The position numbers were made by a program, and so were the translations under genes. DNA of 64,000 bases from Erpetoichthys calabaricus (taxonomy: Eukaryota > Chordata > Cladistia > Polypteriformes > Polypteridae), in assembly GCF_900747795.2 (NCBI RefSeq), contig NC_041401.2, positions 1,208,823 to 1,272,822 of the forward strand, in the 5' to 3' direction. The notes below the pieces were generated by a model. The model saw nothing but the letters and a program-made list of their open reading frames with translations. It made no database searches and was not told the DNA's origin. Shown here one piece after another: positions 1 to 14,400 of this stretch. Every line of letters begins with the position of its first letter. Positions within the stretch are counted from its first letter, which is position 1.

Positions 1-840
1 TGCTATTTTTAATATATATAAATGATTTAGAAAGGAATATAAAGAGCAAGCTGGTGAAGTTAGCAGATGATACCAAGATAGGTGGATTAGCAGATCATTT
101 GGAATCCGTTATATCATCACAGAGGACTTGGACAGCAGACAGGCTTGGGCAGATTTGTGGACGATGAAATTTAATGTCAGTAAATGTAAAGAATTACAGA
201 TAAGAAGTAAAAATGTGAGGTGTGAATACACAATGGTGGTCTGAAAGTCGAGAGTCCACCTTATGAGAAGGACTTAGGGGTTATTGTGGACTCTTAAGAT
301 ATCGACTTACTGACAGTGTTCAGAAGCCATTAAGAAGGCTAACAGAATGTCAGGTTATATAGCGCCTTGACGTGTGGACTACCAGTCACAGGAGGTTCTG
401 CTCGGTCTTTATATCCCACTGATGAGGCCTCATCTGGAGTCCTGGGTGCAGTTTGGGTCTCCATAAAGACACAGCAGCCCTAGAGAAGGTCCAGAGAAGA
501 GCAAGTATCTATCTATCTATCTATCTATCTATCTAACTGAGTTGATTATGGGGAGCTACAGGGGATGAGTGATGAATATTCAAAGAGCTGAGCCGTCACA
601 GTGATGAAGAGGAGACCTGACTGACTGAAGTGTTTAACATGATGAAGGGTGTCAGTCCAGTGGGTCGAGGCTGTGACTTTACGATGAGCTCACCACTGGA
701 AACTTGTGAAGGTAAATTTCGCACACACGTTAGAATTCTTTTCTTCACACAGAGAGCCACAGACACGTGGAGTGAGCCACCAAGTAGTGTGGTAGACAGG
801 AGGACTTTAAGGGTCTTCACAACGCGACGTGACGTGACTT
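1..840 (+). mobile_element. CR1-like LINE, 3' part of reverse transcriptase and tail
   Basis: Frame 3 reads a non-LTR reverse transcriptase fragment with INDLERNIKSK followed by ADDTKIGG, the active-site block in the CR1/L3 style, before decaying into stops. Farther on, about 630-820, a second open piece contains FTQRATDTWSEPPSSVVD, which resembles the C-terminal 'W..LP..VV' end of the same LINE group. A tetranucleotide run (atct)n at about 506-534 interrupts it. Related tails occur in reverse orientation at 61.64-61.80 and 62.62-62.89 kb. The element starts before the window and is degraded. The clade call is by recall of motifs. Confidence 0.7.
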
Positions 841-1970
841 TGGACTCTGCAGGTGGACAGGAGCTTTGTTGGCCTGAATGGCCCGTCCTCGTCCAGACTG
901 TTTAATGTTCTCTTTATCTAATGTTACAGCACTTCCCAGCCAGTGTATGTGGGCCGCAGACCACAACAGCTGAAGCCCCCACAAACACCCCACCCAACCA
1001 GCCTCACTCTGTTCACAGGTGGACCACCGCCAATCCTGGATGAGCTCCCCGGCCCCCTGCACTCAATTCACTAAGGAGGCAAAGCATAGACAATCGTGCT
1101 CTGACGGTCTAGTGATCACATGGGGTGCCCCCCCTCACTCCCCCCATACACTATGTGACAGTCAAGTGTGATTCACTGAGGCAGACCACCCCACTCTTCC
1201 CCCGCTCAGATGATCACACTAAAGTGATCCTAAAATGGCGAGTAAATGAGGGTGAGCCGACGTGAAAACAAACATAGCAGAGGTCGGTTATCCGAGAGGG
1301 GTCTTCAAAAAAAGACGAGCAAAGGTCCCAAACTGTGCAAAGCGCCAAACACCACACGGGCACATTTATCAAAAACCCCAAAGCAGGCCTGGCAGAAGGT
1401 GTGAAACACTTCAACTGGAGGCTCTGACCATCGCAGCGGGTCCAGTGCCTAACCCAGGTGCCCCCCTTTTACTTCCCTCGACCCTCCCACCACATGACTG
1501 CCACCTGATTAACGTTGCTTGGCAACAGATGCTGTTTGCAGGAAGAGGAGTGGCTAGGGGTGGAGCCTCAGGTGACTCCCGATTGCTACCTGAGACCACT
1601 AGAGGAAGGCTTTCAGAGCACACGTGTGACCCCAGAAGTGACCCCAGTCTGAGGTGTAAAGACCCCAACCCACAGTGGGCAGGGGAGCTTGGAGTTAGGA
1701 AGGGAGAGGGGACAAGAGCTAGACTGGCAGGAGGAAGACTGGCCAGGAATAAGAGAGAGTGAGAGCAAAGTGAGTGAGGTCAGGGTGTGGATAATCAAAC
1801 CAGTCATCCCAAAAGTAGTCAGACACTGGGGGGTCCCGTATTAGGAAGGCCCAGGGGGGCACTGCATCTTGATGGTTTGCTTGTGTGTTGCCTCCTTGGT
1901 GATTTGCCCCATTGTTGTCAATCCCTATTATTTATTATTTTCATAACAGATCTCTTCTTCTTCTTCATCT
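841..1970. other. ADAM23 intron sequence, no recognised feature
   Basis: No exon with splice sites and no repeat family I can name. It contains one palindromic X-box-like word, gttgcttggcaac, at 1514-1526. The open frames across 1262-1762 have no recognisable protein content. Confidence 0.5.
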
Positions 1971-2280
1971 ACTTTGGACTCCTTGGCATCATTTTGGGTA
2001 CATGGGTGACTCAGCAGTGCCTGCTGTCTTCTACTTTAGACTCCTTGGCATCATTTTGGGTTCATAGGAGGCTCAGCAGTGCCCGCTGTCTTCTACTTTG
2101 GACTCCTTGGCATCATTTTGGGTACATGGGTGGCTCCACAGTGCCTGCTGTCTTCTACTTTAGATTCCTTGGCATCATTTTGGGTTCATAGGTGGCTCAG
2201 CAGTGCCCGCTGTCTTCTACTTTGGACTCCTTGGCATCATTTTGGGTTCATGGGTGGCTCAGCAGTGCCCGCTGTCTTCT
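1971..2280. repeat. 62-bp minisatellite, 5 copies
   Basis: The word actttggactccttggcatc recurs with starts at 1971, 2033, 2095, 2157 and 2219, exactly 62 bp apart. Copies differ at a few bases and alternate between two subtypes (gtacatggg versus gttcatagg). The array ends about 130 bp upstream of the first ADAM23 exon in the window. The open frames through it arise from the repeat and are not genes. Confidence 0.95.
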
Positions 2281-2408
2281 GCAGTATGCATAGTGAGCAC
2301 TTGAGAGGAGGGGCAGGACTCCTAACCCCGACCCGGCTGAATTGTCACCCATTTTGGATGTCTGTGAGCCCACCATTGGCTTCATGTTGTGAATTCTTTT
2401 CTTCCCAG

Positions 2409-5400
2409 AGTGCAGCACAGCCGCAAGTTTTCCAAGTGCAGCATTGCTGACTACAAGGAGTTCCTGATGAAAGGCGGTGGATCCTGTCTTTTCAACAAGC
2501 CCACCAAGGTAATTAGTGACAAAGAGGACCTGAGCCCTGCTATATGGTAGCCCCTGGCACTTTGTCCCCCCATGAGATTTGAGAACTCAAAGCCACGAGA
2601 GTTCATTGGGACCTCCGCTCTGGTGCCACTCCTTCATATAAGGGGCAGGGCATGGCAGACTGGGTAACAAGGTGAGGTGGCCTTCCTTGGCCATGCCACA
2701 ATAAGCACGATGACACGCTTAGAGAGTGATGTGGTGTGACTATGACAGCTGACCCTTGTCTTTGCCTTTCAGCTCTTTGAGGCCACCGAGTGTGGTAACG
2801 GCTACGTGGAGCCTGGAGAGGAGTGCGACTGCGCTGGCCGAGCGGTGAGTGGGGACTCTTCATCTCTCTCTATGGCCTGGGTCACCTGGCCTTTGTTCAT
2901 GTGTCACCAGTAAGGTCACCAATTGTAGCATCAGTGGTGGGGGGGGGGGGCTTTCACGCTGTCCTCAACCCCAGAAGAGCACCACATCCTAGACTTATTG
3001 TTACAACAGTGGCCTGGTGTGTGTGTGTATGAGAGTGGGCTCTGTGGTGGACTGGCACCCGACACAGGCCTGTTTGGTTTTTTATTTTCTTGCACCTGAT
3101 CCTGCCAGTCAGGGCTCTGCAAACAAAATAAGAGGAGGACTTGACGTGCTAGGTGGTCTACGTGGGGTCCTGAGGTACGTATGGTGATTCACAGCCCCGT
3201 CTGGGCCTTCCTTAAGTAAACGGATCACCCGGCCCATCAAGAGGGGTCCACCCTGCAGGCCTTCATCCATCCAATTCTTCTGCTCCCCCAACCCCGCCAC
3301 TTCATGCCAGTCTTGGTCCTCCTGACTCTGAGCTCCTCAGCTTTCTGGGCTTTTTGTTGTGTTGCGATTGGTTCCTTTATTTCGTTTTTCTGGCACTTTA
3401 TGGGGGTCTCATACCCAAGGACTTCACTTCTGACATTTAACTGGTGAGCCAAGTCTTGCAGAGAAAGTTCTTTGTCTTCCCCGTTATGCTGCAATGTGAT
3501 TTAAGATAAGATCTTGTGGACGTCACCTTCTTCTGACTGCGGCGTTGATGGTTGCCTTGGCAAGGAGTCCCAGAATTCCCTAGGGTTGTGCACTGTGTGA
3601 TGTCACTGACAGGGCTGTGTGAATGCCAGCACGTCCTTTACGTTGTACCCAGACACTTGGGACGCCTTTTTCTGACCTGTCACCTGCGATGCCCTTGTTC
3701 TGATCGGTTTGATTTGCTGGTATTCGATCCTTGTATGTCGGTAGTTTAGGGCGTCCTCCCTCTGGTGGTCCCCAAAGACCCCAACAGGGCTGCATTTCTG
3801 GACTCCAACTGCCGTGTCACCCTGTGGTCAGAGGGACACTGCCACCTGATTTGCTCCCGATGAGCCCGTTCACCTGTCCCTCCTATTGTGGTCTGAATCC
3901 TTCCTTTATCATGGCCAGGATGCCCGTCCTTCATCCCTGGCACTTTTTAGGTGTCATTGCCAGTCCTTTACACAAAAAAAAAGAAAAGTCCAGTCTTTGA
4001 GCCAAAACATGTGGCGCCCACATGGTCACATATAAGTCGATCCTGGACAGTTTGGACTCTGGCAGCCAGCAGGAATGCCACGTCCATTGTCCCACAATTA
4101 CCAGATCACCTGTGGGATGTGCCATATGCTGGGGCCACCTATCCTATCTTCTATCCTAGGACCTTCAAAAGGTGGCACAACCCAGATGTGGTCCTCCACA
4201 TGCAAAACGCCACCCTGGCTTAGACTGTCTCGGCGGATTTTTAATGACCTCCCCTCTGCTTCTTGAAAGGATGGCACTGAGCGAAGCCACCACTGCAGTT
4301 TGTCACTCGTCACCCGGTGGCGAGTGACATGTCTTTTCAGAGTCACTCATGTGTTTATTCGTATTTGGTTTCCTGTATTGACCCGACTGATTTATTTGTA
4401 AGGCGGATGGTGAACTTGAAGCCCATGTCACTGCTGTCACTCTTCACCTTTTAAAATGCACTTGTGACCAATGTCCCACTTGTGGCAGGGACCTTAGGCC
4501 AAATCATCGTAACCCGAATATTACCAATGTGGCAGTGCCTCTTGATAATTGACAGCCATCATATCACTGGTTTTCTGCCTCATTTCTTCCTATGTGGTAT
4601 GTGCCATCTGTGGGTGGCACATTAATGCCAGTTGATAATGTTGAATTTATCCCCCCATTGTCTGGGAATTACAAAGGCTAAGCTGGCGGTGGAGAGCCTT
4701 TGTTTAGTCATCGCGTTAGGCCCGAGTTTTTTAAACTATCAGTGGTCGCCCAAAATGGGTTCTGGACTGCCACCTTAGGGTCATAAAGGGTCACCATGGC
4801 TAGCTAATGGGAAAGGGTCGCGTATTCTTTGTGAAGAGTGTTGTGGTGGGTCGCCACGGGTTGTTTAAGCAATTGGCATTGGTCCACCCAGAGGGTTCTT
4901 GGCAGATCTTGAAGGGGGTGCCCATCTGACTCTCATCATGGAGTGGCTCTCAAAGACACCAAGAAGGGCGAGATTGGGACATAGGAAAGAAAAAAGGTTT
5001 AAGAAGCCCTGCTGCAGATGGCTGAATGGCACACTCGACCCCTGGCACGGTCACAATGCCAGTCCCATTCCATACTGTATCTGTAATGCAGCGGATCTCC
5101 AGTTCTGTCCAGGGGGTCCGCTCTGCCTCGATTCTTGCCTTCAGTAAGCCCGCCGGGATTTCCCACTTCCTCCCCTTGTCTGTCGATGAGTGGTCCGGGC
5201 GTTTGCGTCTGACTCACGGACGGATTAGTTGCTTTTCTTTTTTATTGGTTGAAAAGTAAGACCGGCCAACTCACCGAAGGGGGTTGTCAGAAAGTGGACG
5301 CTTGGTGGCGCTGTTGCTCACTTTTACCCCAACAGACACGAGATGAAGTCACTAAGAAGTCATTTTAATTTCTTCTTTTTTCAATGTTGTGCCCCAAAGC

Positions 5401-8400
5401 ACCACATCCATCCATTGTCTCCTGCTTATCCGAGGTCGGGTCGCGGGGGCAGCGGCTTGAGCAACAACAACAACAACAACACCATTTATTTATATAGCAC
5501 ATTTTCATACAAAAAGTAGCTCAAAGTGCTTTACATAATGAAGAGAAGAAAAATAAAAGACAAAATAAGAAATTAAAATAAGACAACATTAATTAACATA
5601 GAAAGGAGTAAGGTCCGATGGCCAGGGTGGACAGAAAAAACAAAAAAAAACTCCAGAAAGCTGGAGAAAAAAATCAAATCTGTAGGGGTTCCAGGCCACG
5701 AGACCACCCAGTCCCCCCTGGGCATTCTACCTAACATCAATGAAATAGTCCTCTTTGTAGTTCGGGCTTTTCACGGAGTCACTTGATGCTTATGGTCATA
5801 CAGACTTCTGGCTTTTAATCCATCCATCATTGTTGGAACATCATGGTGCTTTGGGTAGATGGTGGTGGCGCACGCCACCACCAACAGGACACCGGAAAAG
5901 GAAACAGAAGAGAGAGTAGGGGTTAGTACAGATTATGAATGAATAGTTATTATAATGAATTGAATATACAGAGTATCAGGATTAAATTACAGTGAAGTTA
6001 TGAGAAGGCCATGTTACAGTAATGTGTTTTCAGCAGTTTTTTAAAGTGCTCCACTGTATTAGCCTGGCGAATTCCTACTGGCAGGCTATTCCAGATTTTA
6101 GGTGCATAACAGCAGAAGGTCACCCGCCTCACCACTTCTTTTAAGTTTTGCTCTTGGAATTCTAAGGAGACACTCAGTTGAGGATCTGAGGTTACGATTT
6201 GGAATATAAGGTGTCACACATTCCGATATATAAGACGGGGCGAGATTATTTAAAGCTTTATAAACCATAAGCAGAATTTTAAAGTCAATTCTGAATGACA
6301 CAGGTAACCAGTGTAGTGACATCAAAACTGGAGAAATGTGCTCGGATTTTCTTTTCCTGGTAAGGATTCTAGCAGCTGCATTCTGCACTAGTTGCAAACG
6401 ATTGATGTCTTTTTTGGGTAGTCCTGAGAGGAGTGCGTTACAGTAATCTAGCCGTCTGAAAACAAACGCATGAACTAATTTCTCTGCATCTTTCGATGAT
6501 ATAAGAGGTCTAACTTTTGCTATGTTTCTTAGGTGAAAAAATGCTGTCCTAGTGATCTGATTAATATGCGATTTAAAATTCAGATTACAGTCAACGGTTA
6601 CCCCTAAGCTTTTTACCTCCGATTTGACTTTTAATCCTAATGCATCCAGTTTATTTCTAATAGCCTCATTGTATCCATTATTGCCAATCACTAAGATTTC
6701 GTTTTTTACTTTATTTAATTTGAGAAAGTTACTATTCATCCATTCTGAGATACAGGTTAGACATTGTGTTAGCGAATCAAAAGATTCGGGGTCATCAGGT
6801 GCTATTGATAAATACAGCTGTGTGTCATCAGCATAGCTGTGGTAGCTCACGTTGTGCCCTGAGATAATCTGACCTAATGGAAGCATGTAGATTGAGAAGA
6901 GCAGCGGACCCAGGATAGAGCCTTGTGGAACACCATATAGGATATCATGTGTCTTTGAGTTATAATTAGCACAACTAACAAAGAATTTTCTCCCTGCCAG
7001 GTAGGATTCAAACCAATTTAAGACACTGCCAGAGAGGCCCACCCATTGACTAAGGCGATTCTTAAGAATATTATGATCAATGGTGTCAAATGCGGCACTC
7101 AGATCTAAGAGGATGAGAACAGATAAATGGCCTCTGTCTGCATTTGCCCGCAAGTCATTTACTACTTTAACGAGTGCAGTTTCTGTGCTGTGATTTGTTC
7201 TAAAACCTGACTGAAATTTATCAAGAATAGCAGGTTTATTGAGGTGCTCATTTAACTGTATAATGACTGCCTTCTCTAGAATTTTACTTAAGAAAGGCAG
7301 GTTAGAGATGGGTCTATAATTTTCAAGAGCAGAGGGATCGAGATTATTTTTCTTAAGTAGGGGTTTAACTACCGCAGTCTTAAGACAGTCTGGGAAGACC
7401 CCCGTATCTAATGACGAATTTACTATGTCAAGAACATTATCAATAAGCACGCCCGATACTTCTTTGAAAAAATTAGTTGGTATTGGGTCAAGGGCACAGG
7501 TGGAGGGTTTCATTTGAGAAATTATTTTATGTAAATCAGGTAAATCTATCCTAGTGAAAGACTTTAATTTGTTTATTATGGGGTACTGGGGTTTAGGAGG
7601 ATCCTTAGTGTTGGGGAGATATACTGTGTTATTTCTAATATCATTAATTTTTTGATTGAAAAATACAGCGATAGCCTCACAGGTTTTACTGGAAGTACTT
7701 AGGAGGCATTCCTTTGAGTTACCTGGTTTAACAGATGATCAATTGTCGAAAATAACACTCTGGGATTACTAGCATTGTTATTTATAAGCTTAGAGAAATA
7801 GCAGCAGAGATGCCCAGACTGCCCTCTCCCCGGCCACTTCTTCTAGCTCTTCCGGGAGAATCCCAAGGCGTTCCCAGGCCAGCCGGGAGACATAGTCCCT
7901 CCAGTGTGTCCTGGGTCTTCCCTGGGGCCTCCTCCCAGTTGGACGTGCCCAGGACACCTCACCAGGGAGGCATCCTGATCAGATGCCCGAGCCACCTCAT
8001 CTGACTCCTCTTGAGTCCTGGGCTCACCACCTATGGGAGGGGCCAAGGAGGTCGGGTGCAGTGTGAGTTGGGTGGTGGCCGAAGGCGGGTCCTTGGCGTC
8101 CGATCCTCGGCTACAGAAGCTGGCAAAACACCACAATAAACAATAAATCAATAATCACTAATACGATTGATTCTCTCCTCCCAGCAGCTCCGTCACACTC
8201 CCACCCAGCTCCGGCTCCCTTGCTGGGTCTCCACCAGTCCTTTATATAGTCCTTGACCCAGAAGACCTTCTGTCCTTCCGTCTCCATGACTTGGGAGTAC
8301 TTCCGGGCTATATTGGAAATAGAAGTCCCCGTGTCTCCTTGCAGCATCCCCTGGTGGCACCCACGGTACCCAGCAGGGCTCCATCTCCCATAGTGCCCTG

Positions 8401-11400
8401 CGGGAATCTGGGGCACCGCTAAGCTGCACGGAATTCGCCATCTAGCGTCCTGGGGTTCATCACAGGGGTCAAATCCTGCAGCCACGTGCATCGCCCTGCT
8501 GCCATATTGTGCCCACTCTCCACACAACCACTGAATGTGTCACTGTTGGTGACGTGCGTCTCGCCCGCGGGTGGTCAATGTGCCTGGTGTCCTCGGGCCT
8601 CACCTGCCACGCTCCTCCCATCTGTGTGTGTGTGTTTGTTTCAGGACTGCTATGGGAACTGCTGTAAGAAGTGCTCTCTGTCCAATGGCGCGCACTGCAG
8701 CGACGGGCCCTGCTGCAACATCACGTGTCTGGTAAGAGACCCCCATAGGCTGACTTGCAAGCCCCAGCTGTCCTCGAGAGCCTCAACAAGTGCCATGTCA
8801 TGCCCGTCTCCTTTCCTTTTCAGTTTTATCCCCGAGGCTATGACTGCCGCTATTCTGTGAATGAGTGTGACATTACGGAAATCTGCACCGGAGACTCTGG
8901 ACAGGTATGAGTCGGGGGGCTTCATTTAACTACGGGAGGAGGGGAGGTGGGCCGGGCTTGACTGGGCTGTTTGTGCTTGCGCTGGTGTGGCCCGTGTCTT
9001 CGGATCGGTTTGTTCATTTCTGTTGACGCTTATCAGGCTCATTCTTCCATGATTTTGAGTTGTGCCCGGTGGTCTCTTGTTCCAGTGCCAGTCACTGTGT
9101 GTGATCAGTCTGTGAGTGTGTTATATAGCTCCTTTCACCAAGTGAGAGTGCAACTCAACGTGCAGTAAAAAAACACAAAACAATTCAATACAAGAAACGG
9201 GTGGCACACAGGTGAACATGGCAGACCACTCTGCACACTGCGTCACCCAATACAGGTGCGCTCAGGCCACTCCGTCTGCTCATTTAAATGTACAGCAGTG
9301 CGAGATGTGCCATAGTGCCTCCGAGTGGGCATTCCCAAAGTGGATGGACTTGTGTGTTGTGTGTGTTTTGCCGCCCCCCTCTAGTTCTGGTCTCAGCCTG
9401 GAACCCCGATGCTACCTGGTTAGGCTCCAGCACCCCTTAATTCTGAAATATGGCTTAGGTGAGTTTGACAACATGGAGTCAAGGTGGCACAGTGGTTGGC
9501 AGTGCTGCTTCAAAGACCCAATGTCTCAGTACCAGTCTCCTTGCCAGTTGCTGTCTGCCTGGCACATTCTCCTCAGGCCTCTGTCGGTTCTCCCGGGTGC
9601 TCTGATTTTCTTCCAACTGCCCAGAGCTTCACTGGTGACTGTGAATGGGCTCAGTGCTGACGTGACGGGCACCCCCTCCAGGGCTGGTTCCTGACGTTGA
9701 TACGTGACCTTGATGTGGAGAGTATGTTTTGACTGTCATTAAGAGAAATGACAAATAAGGTGGCCACTAGTGTGTCAATCACGCATGCGCACAAAACTTT
9801 ATCCCTAATATTTGGACAATCCGGTGAAACTAAAAAGTGCAACAGAAGAGTCCAAGTCCGACGGTGGGCACACTTTTATAAAGGAATACATTCAGAAGGA
9901 GCAGTGCTGAAGTGGACAGGTGCATCATGGGAATCCCTGCGGCCCCCCCCACAGGCAGCGGGGTCATGTGCTCTACTCTGAGTGAGGCTTGTTGACTTTC
10001 ACTCCAGCGGTGGAGACTCCTGCTGACTGCCACTGGTATTGCATGGGGTGCCATTTCTGCTGCCACCTTGGTTTATTGTTGGACTGTTAAATGTGAGTGC
10101 CATCTGTGCAAAGCCCTAAGGTCGCCTTTTTTGTCTTCCAGTGTCCGCCCAACCTTCACAAGCAGGATGGATACACCTGTAACTCCAACCAGGTACTGCT
10201 CTTTGGGTGGGCACAGGGCATGTGTTGGCACTGGTGTCGGAGGGCTTTTGAATGGTTTGTGTGTACTGTATGTGGAAATGACCCCTCTTAATTGGTCCAG
10301 CTTGCCTGGCCTGACAGTTTGATGATGACACCCTGCCATCCCCTCTCCTGAATTGTGCATCGAGCTTTAGCCAGGCGCAGGCTCGGGTGCCACTCCAGAG
10401 GGGAGAGGACATTTTATAAGATCAGCTGAAAATGTTAGCCAAGCTTTGGGCACACGACCCTTCAGAGCTCTTTATTCTCTTTCCTCTTCAGGGACGATGC
10501 TACAACGGCGAGTGCAAGACGAGGGATAACCAGTGCCGATACGTTTGGGGTCCAAGTGAGTAAACGCAAAGGTCCACGTGACACACGGCCACCTCGCCCC
10601 TCAGAGGCCTTGGGGTCCATGGGTGAGGGGTCTGGTCAGGCCGATGTCACCTTAGTAGCCGCCAACCAGAGTCCGGCCCTGGCACCCAAACCCTCTCATC
10701 CAGGGATCAGACCCAAGTGTTACCACCGAGTCTCCTTTAGTGGTGGGTCTCACAGGAGTGACGCAGAAGGGGACACAATGCTGACCCCCCCAGGACCACC
10801 ACCTGACATCAGTCTTTAGCCAAGAATCGATGCTCCGTCTTGTCACCGGGCTCATAGGTGTGAAAAAGGGGACAAGTGGAGGCCACATACAGTGGGGGGA
10901 AAAGAGCCAGAGAGTCCGAATGGGGGCACCTCGGGATCCGTCCACAATAAACCACAGCCACTGACCATCGCTGGAAACTTCCAGAAAGAAAACCTCCCCC
11001 TGCTTATGTCCAGACCTCGCTGAGCCCCCCTAGTCCTGTGTCATGAGGTGATTTGATAATCTGTCAACATAATGGTCACATTTACATGCCAGTCAGGTGG
11101 CACCATGCCACTCATTGCCTGTTCATAACTCAATACTCGTATCCATCAACATGTCCATGGTTACCCCTTCCCATAATCCCCTCTCCGGTCCACCGCCAGG
11201 ACTCGGCTTGTTCCCAGTTGGCTCAGCGTTTGGCGGGCACGCGTCGCTCATCTTGTGTCTTATCATCTCCTGTGCCTCACTTTCTCCTGACAGAGGCGAG
11301 CGGATCAGACAAGCTGTGCTATGAAAAACTGAACACCGAGGGGACGGAGAAAGGCAACTGCGGCAGGGACGGTGACAAGTGGCTCCAGTGCAGCAAGCAG

Positions 11401-14400
11401 TGAGTAAGCCGTGGCTGGTGAGGGGCAGACCTCTAAGGTACAAGTCCTTGGGCTCTCTTGTGTGTCACTTGGCGGTGCCAGGCCTGTGGTGGAGGGTCCA
11501 TGGAAGCCAGGAATGGCAAGGGCTGCTGGAGAGCACTGGCACTGGCTGGCAGCTTTAGGGGTCTCCCTGGCACATGCCGCCCACCTCATTGCAATTCTTG
11601 TTTTTCAGTGATGTGTTTTGCGGATTCCTCCTTTGTTCCAACATTGGACGCTCTCCCCGGGTGGGCTTTCTTAAAGGGGACCTTTCTCCGTCGTCTTTCA
11701 ACCACCAAGGGAGACTTGTGGAGTGCAGGTGAGCAGCCGTGAACCCCTGGGCCGGGCACTTCTGTTTCAGCGGGCCATTGACTTTGTCCTCTCTGCCTTT
11801 GTCTGTCTCCTCAGTGGCGGCCACGTCCTACTGGACGATGAAACAAACCTCGGATACGTGGAGGACGGGACGCCTTGTGGCCCCTCCATGATGTGCCTTG
11901 ACAGAAAGTGCTTGCCTATACATTCACTCAACATGAGCACCTGCCCCATTGGCTCAAACGGGCATGTGTGCTCAGCTCACGGGGTGAGTACCAATAGGCC
12001 TGGTGTTGGGGATCATGGGAATACGACCACCAGCATCCTTAATGGTTCCATGCCGCCTAAACTGTTTACGCCCCACCATGCACTGTGGGCACCCAGGGGG
12101 GCTGGGATCCGTCAGGGCTCCTGGCCATGCCAGTCATTGCTTAAGAGAGCATGTTGGGGACGCCATTCTGATGCCACAGAGGCCCTCTAGCCAGGAGGAT
12201 GCCACCTGGGTCTGCTAGGTTACAAAGTAATGTGAGATGCCATCCTCCTCTGTGGGGCTCACTCAGGGGTCTTCAGAAGAGCTTCACTGGCTCCTTGTCT
12301 CTGCCGTGGTCCTCACTTCCTGTTTAGCTGTGTTTCGTTTCGGGGTCCTTGTTTGCACTTGCCCCCTAGCCTGCCCATTGGTGGTGTCACCAAAACAGTC
12401 CAAAGACGCTGGAAAAGGTTTGGGGCAGCCACCCGTATATTGTGCCCTGGCTGCAGATGGGTCATGAGTCCAAAACAGAACTGATTTGAGTGTGAGAATA
12501 TGGCGGCTTTAAAGGCCGGGACCGGAAGTGACGTCATCAGTGGCACCGGAACCAGAAGTGACGTCATCAATGGCACCAGTTCTGGAAAGTGACGTCATCA
12601 ATAGCTCCGGAACCGGAAGTGATGTCATCAGGCCCATGAGTGACATCTTCTGGACCGAAAGTGACATCATCAGTGGCACCAGTTCTGGAATGTGACATCA
12701 TCATTGGTGCCAGAACCGGAAGTGATGTCATCAGGCCCGGGAGTGACGTCTTCTGGACCGGAAGTGACATCATCGATGGCGTCGGGACCTAGCGGGATTT
12801 CCCGTGGATGGTCTGCAGAGGACTGAGAGAGAAAGCCAGCACAGCTCGCCACCCCCTGGTCTGGCGCGGTACTACTTATTGCTCAGGCCCTTTAGCTGCC
12901 TCCCAATCGCACGTGTGTGACATTGGTTACCAAGCCAGCGAGCCTGAGTGCTCTATGACCTGACACTGGCATCATCTCGATGGCGCGTGACGCAGTGTGG
13001 TCACTTGGAAGAATGGAGTTGAGCCCCCGTTTGTAAAAAGCCAAATGTTACGCTTACAGACTGTGTGCCCAGGTGCCCAGTGCCCACTCACCCTCTGTTT
13101 TCTTCTTCTTGTTTCCCCTTCAGGTGTGCAATAACGAGGCGACCTGTGCCTGCAACTCCACTTGGGCCGGGACAGACTGCAGCATTTATGACCCCATCAA
13201 GAAGAGCCCCCCAAGCCCAGACACGGGGCCTAAGGGTTTGTCTCTCTCCATTCCTGCCCTCTGCTGCTCATTCCCTTTTTGCTTTTCTTTCATTTTGCTT
13301 CACATGAGTTGTCGCCCACCATTCACGTTTCTTCTTCCTTTGGTGTTTTGTTCATTCTGCTCTCTGCTACTTTTGCTCATCCATCCATCCATGCGCTGTG
13401 TGAATGCGGTTTGTCTGGCAGTGAGTGACTCGTGCATATGAACTCCAACAGTGGCGCAGTGACTGGCACTGCTGCCCAACTGACCCCTCAGAGTCTGGGG
13501 TTCAAATCCCAGCCTGGGCACTGTTACTGGGACATGTTGTCTCTGTGGTTATCTCCCACTTTCGTCCCCTGCCCCAAAATTATGCAGGTGAGGTTTAGTG
13601 GCGGACGCTGAAGTGACGCCGACTTTTGATTACACCTATGGGACCCCCATGATTGGCGTGCGCCCCATTCGGAGTTGGCGTCTCGGCTCCTCTACCTGCC
13701 GTTACGGAGTGAGAGGCTTCAGGAAGGGAATGAAAGATAAAGGAGTGTTTTGTTGGTAAAACAAGATGCCAACCTGCCCAGTCCATTTGATGCCACCGTG
13801 CAGTTACGTGGCACAGCCGGCTCCTGGTTTCCATGGATTTTGGTTTATTTATTTATTTTGATCTAAATGTCTACTTTGAAATGCGAGGCACAAAGAAGCT
13901 GAAATCAGAGCAGCAGGCTTCAAAGGCAGCGGAGACGAGCTTCACGTTTGTCACACGTCTCATTAGAACTGAGGAGGCACTCGAAGTGACGACGCACAAG
14001 GGGGGACAATTTGTGCTAGAGGGCCAGGTGTTGGTGTGGGGGGGCATCATGAAACGCTAGAAGTGAGGATTTGGGGTGGGATGGGTGGCACACTGATTAG
14101 GAGTGGGGCTGTAAAGGGGGCTTTCCTCCCTCGACTCTGTGTGGACCCTCGTTGAACTGGCATCCCAGCCGGGGCTGATTTCCGCCAGGGTAAAGTCCAA
14201 AGAAGAGTGCCCCGCTGTGATTGGTTGAAGTTAGAGATGTGTCATTCTTGGGGTCTCTCGGGGTGAGGTGAAGGGTCCTGGGTGTCTGACTGTGTGGGCC
14301 TTGATGGGAGTGTGCCTCTCGCCTGCCCCTCTCATCTCATGCCACCTTCACATTTTGCTTTTTGTTGTCGTGAGTGTGTGTGGAGCAGTGCCAGGCTGCG

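Noticed and set aside
8111-8527. 138-codon open frame on the minus strand before an ADAM23 exon
   Set aside because: No known motif; lies in repeat-like DNA antisense to the gene.
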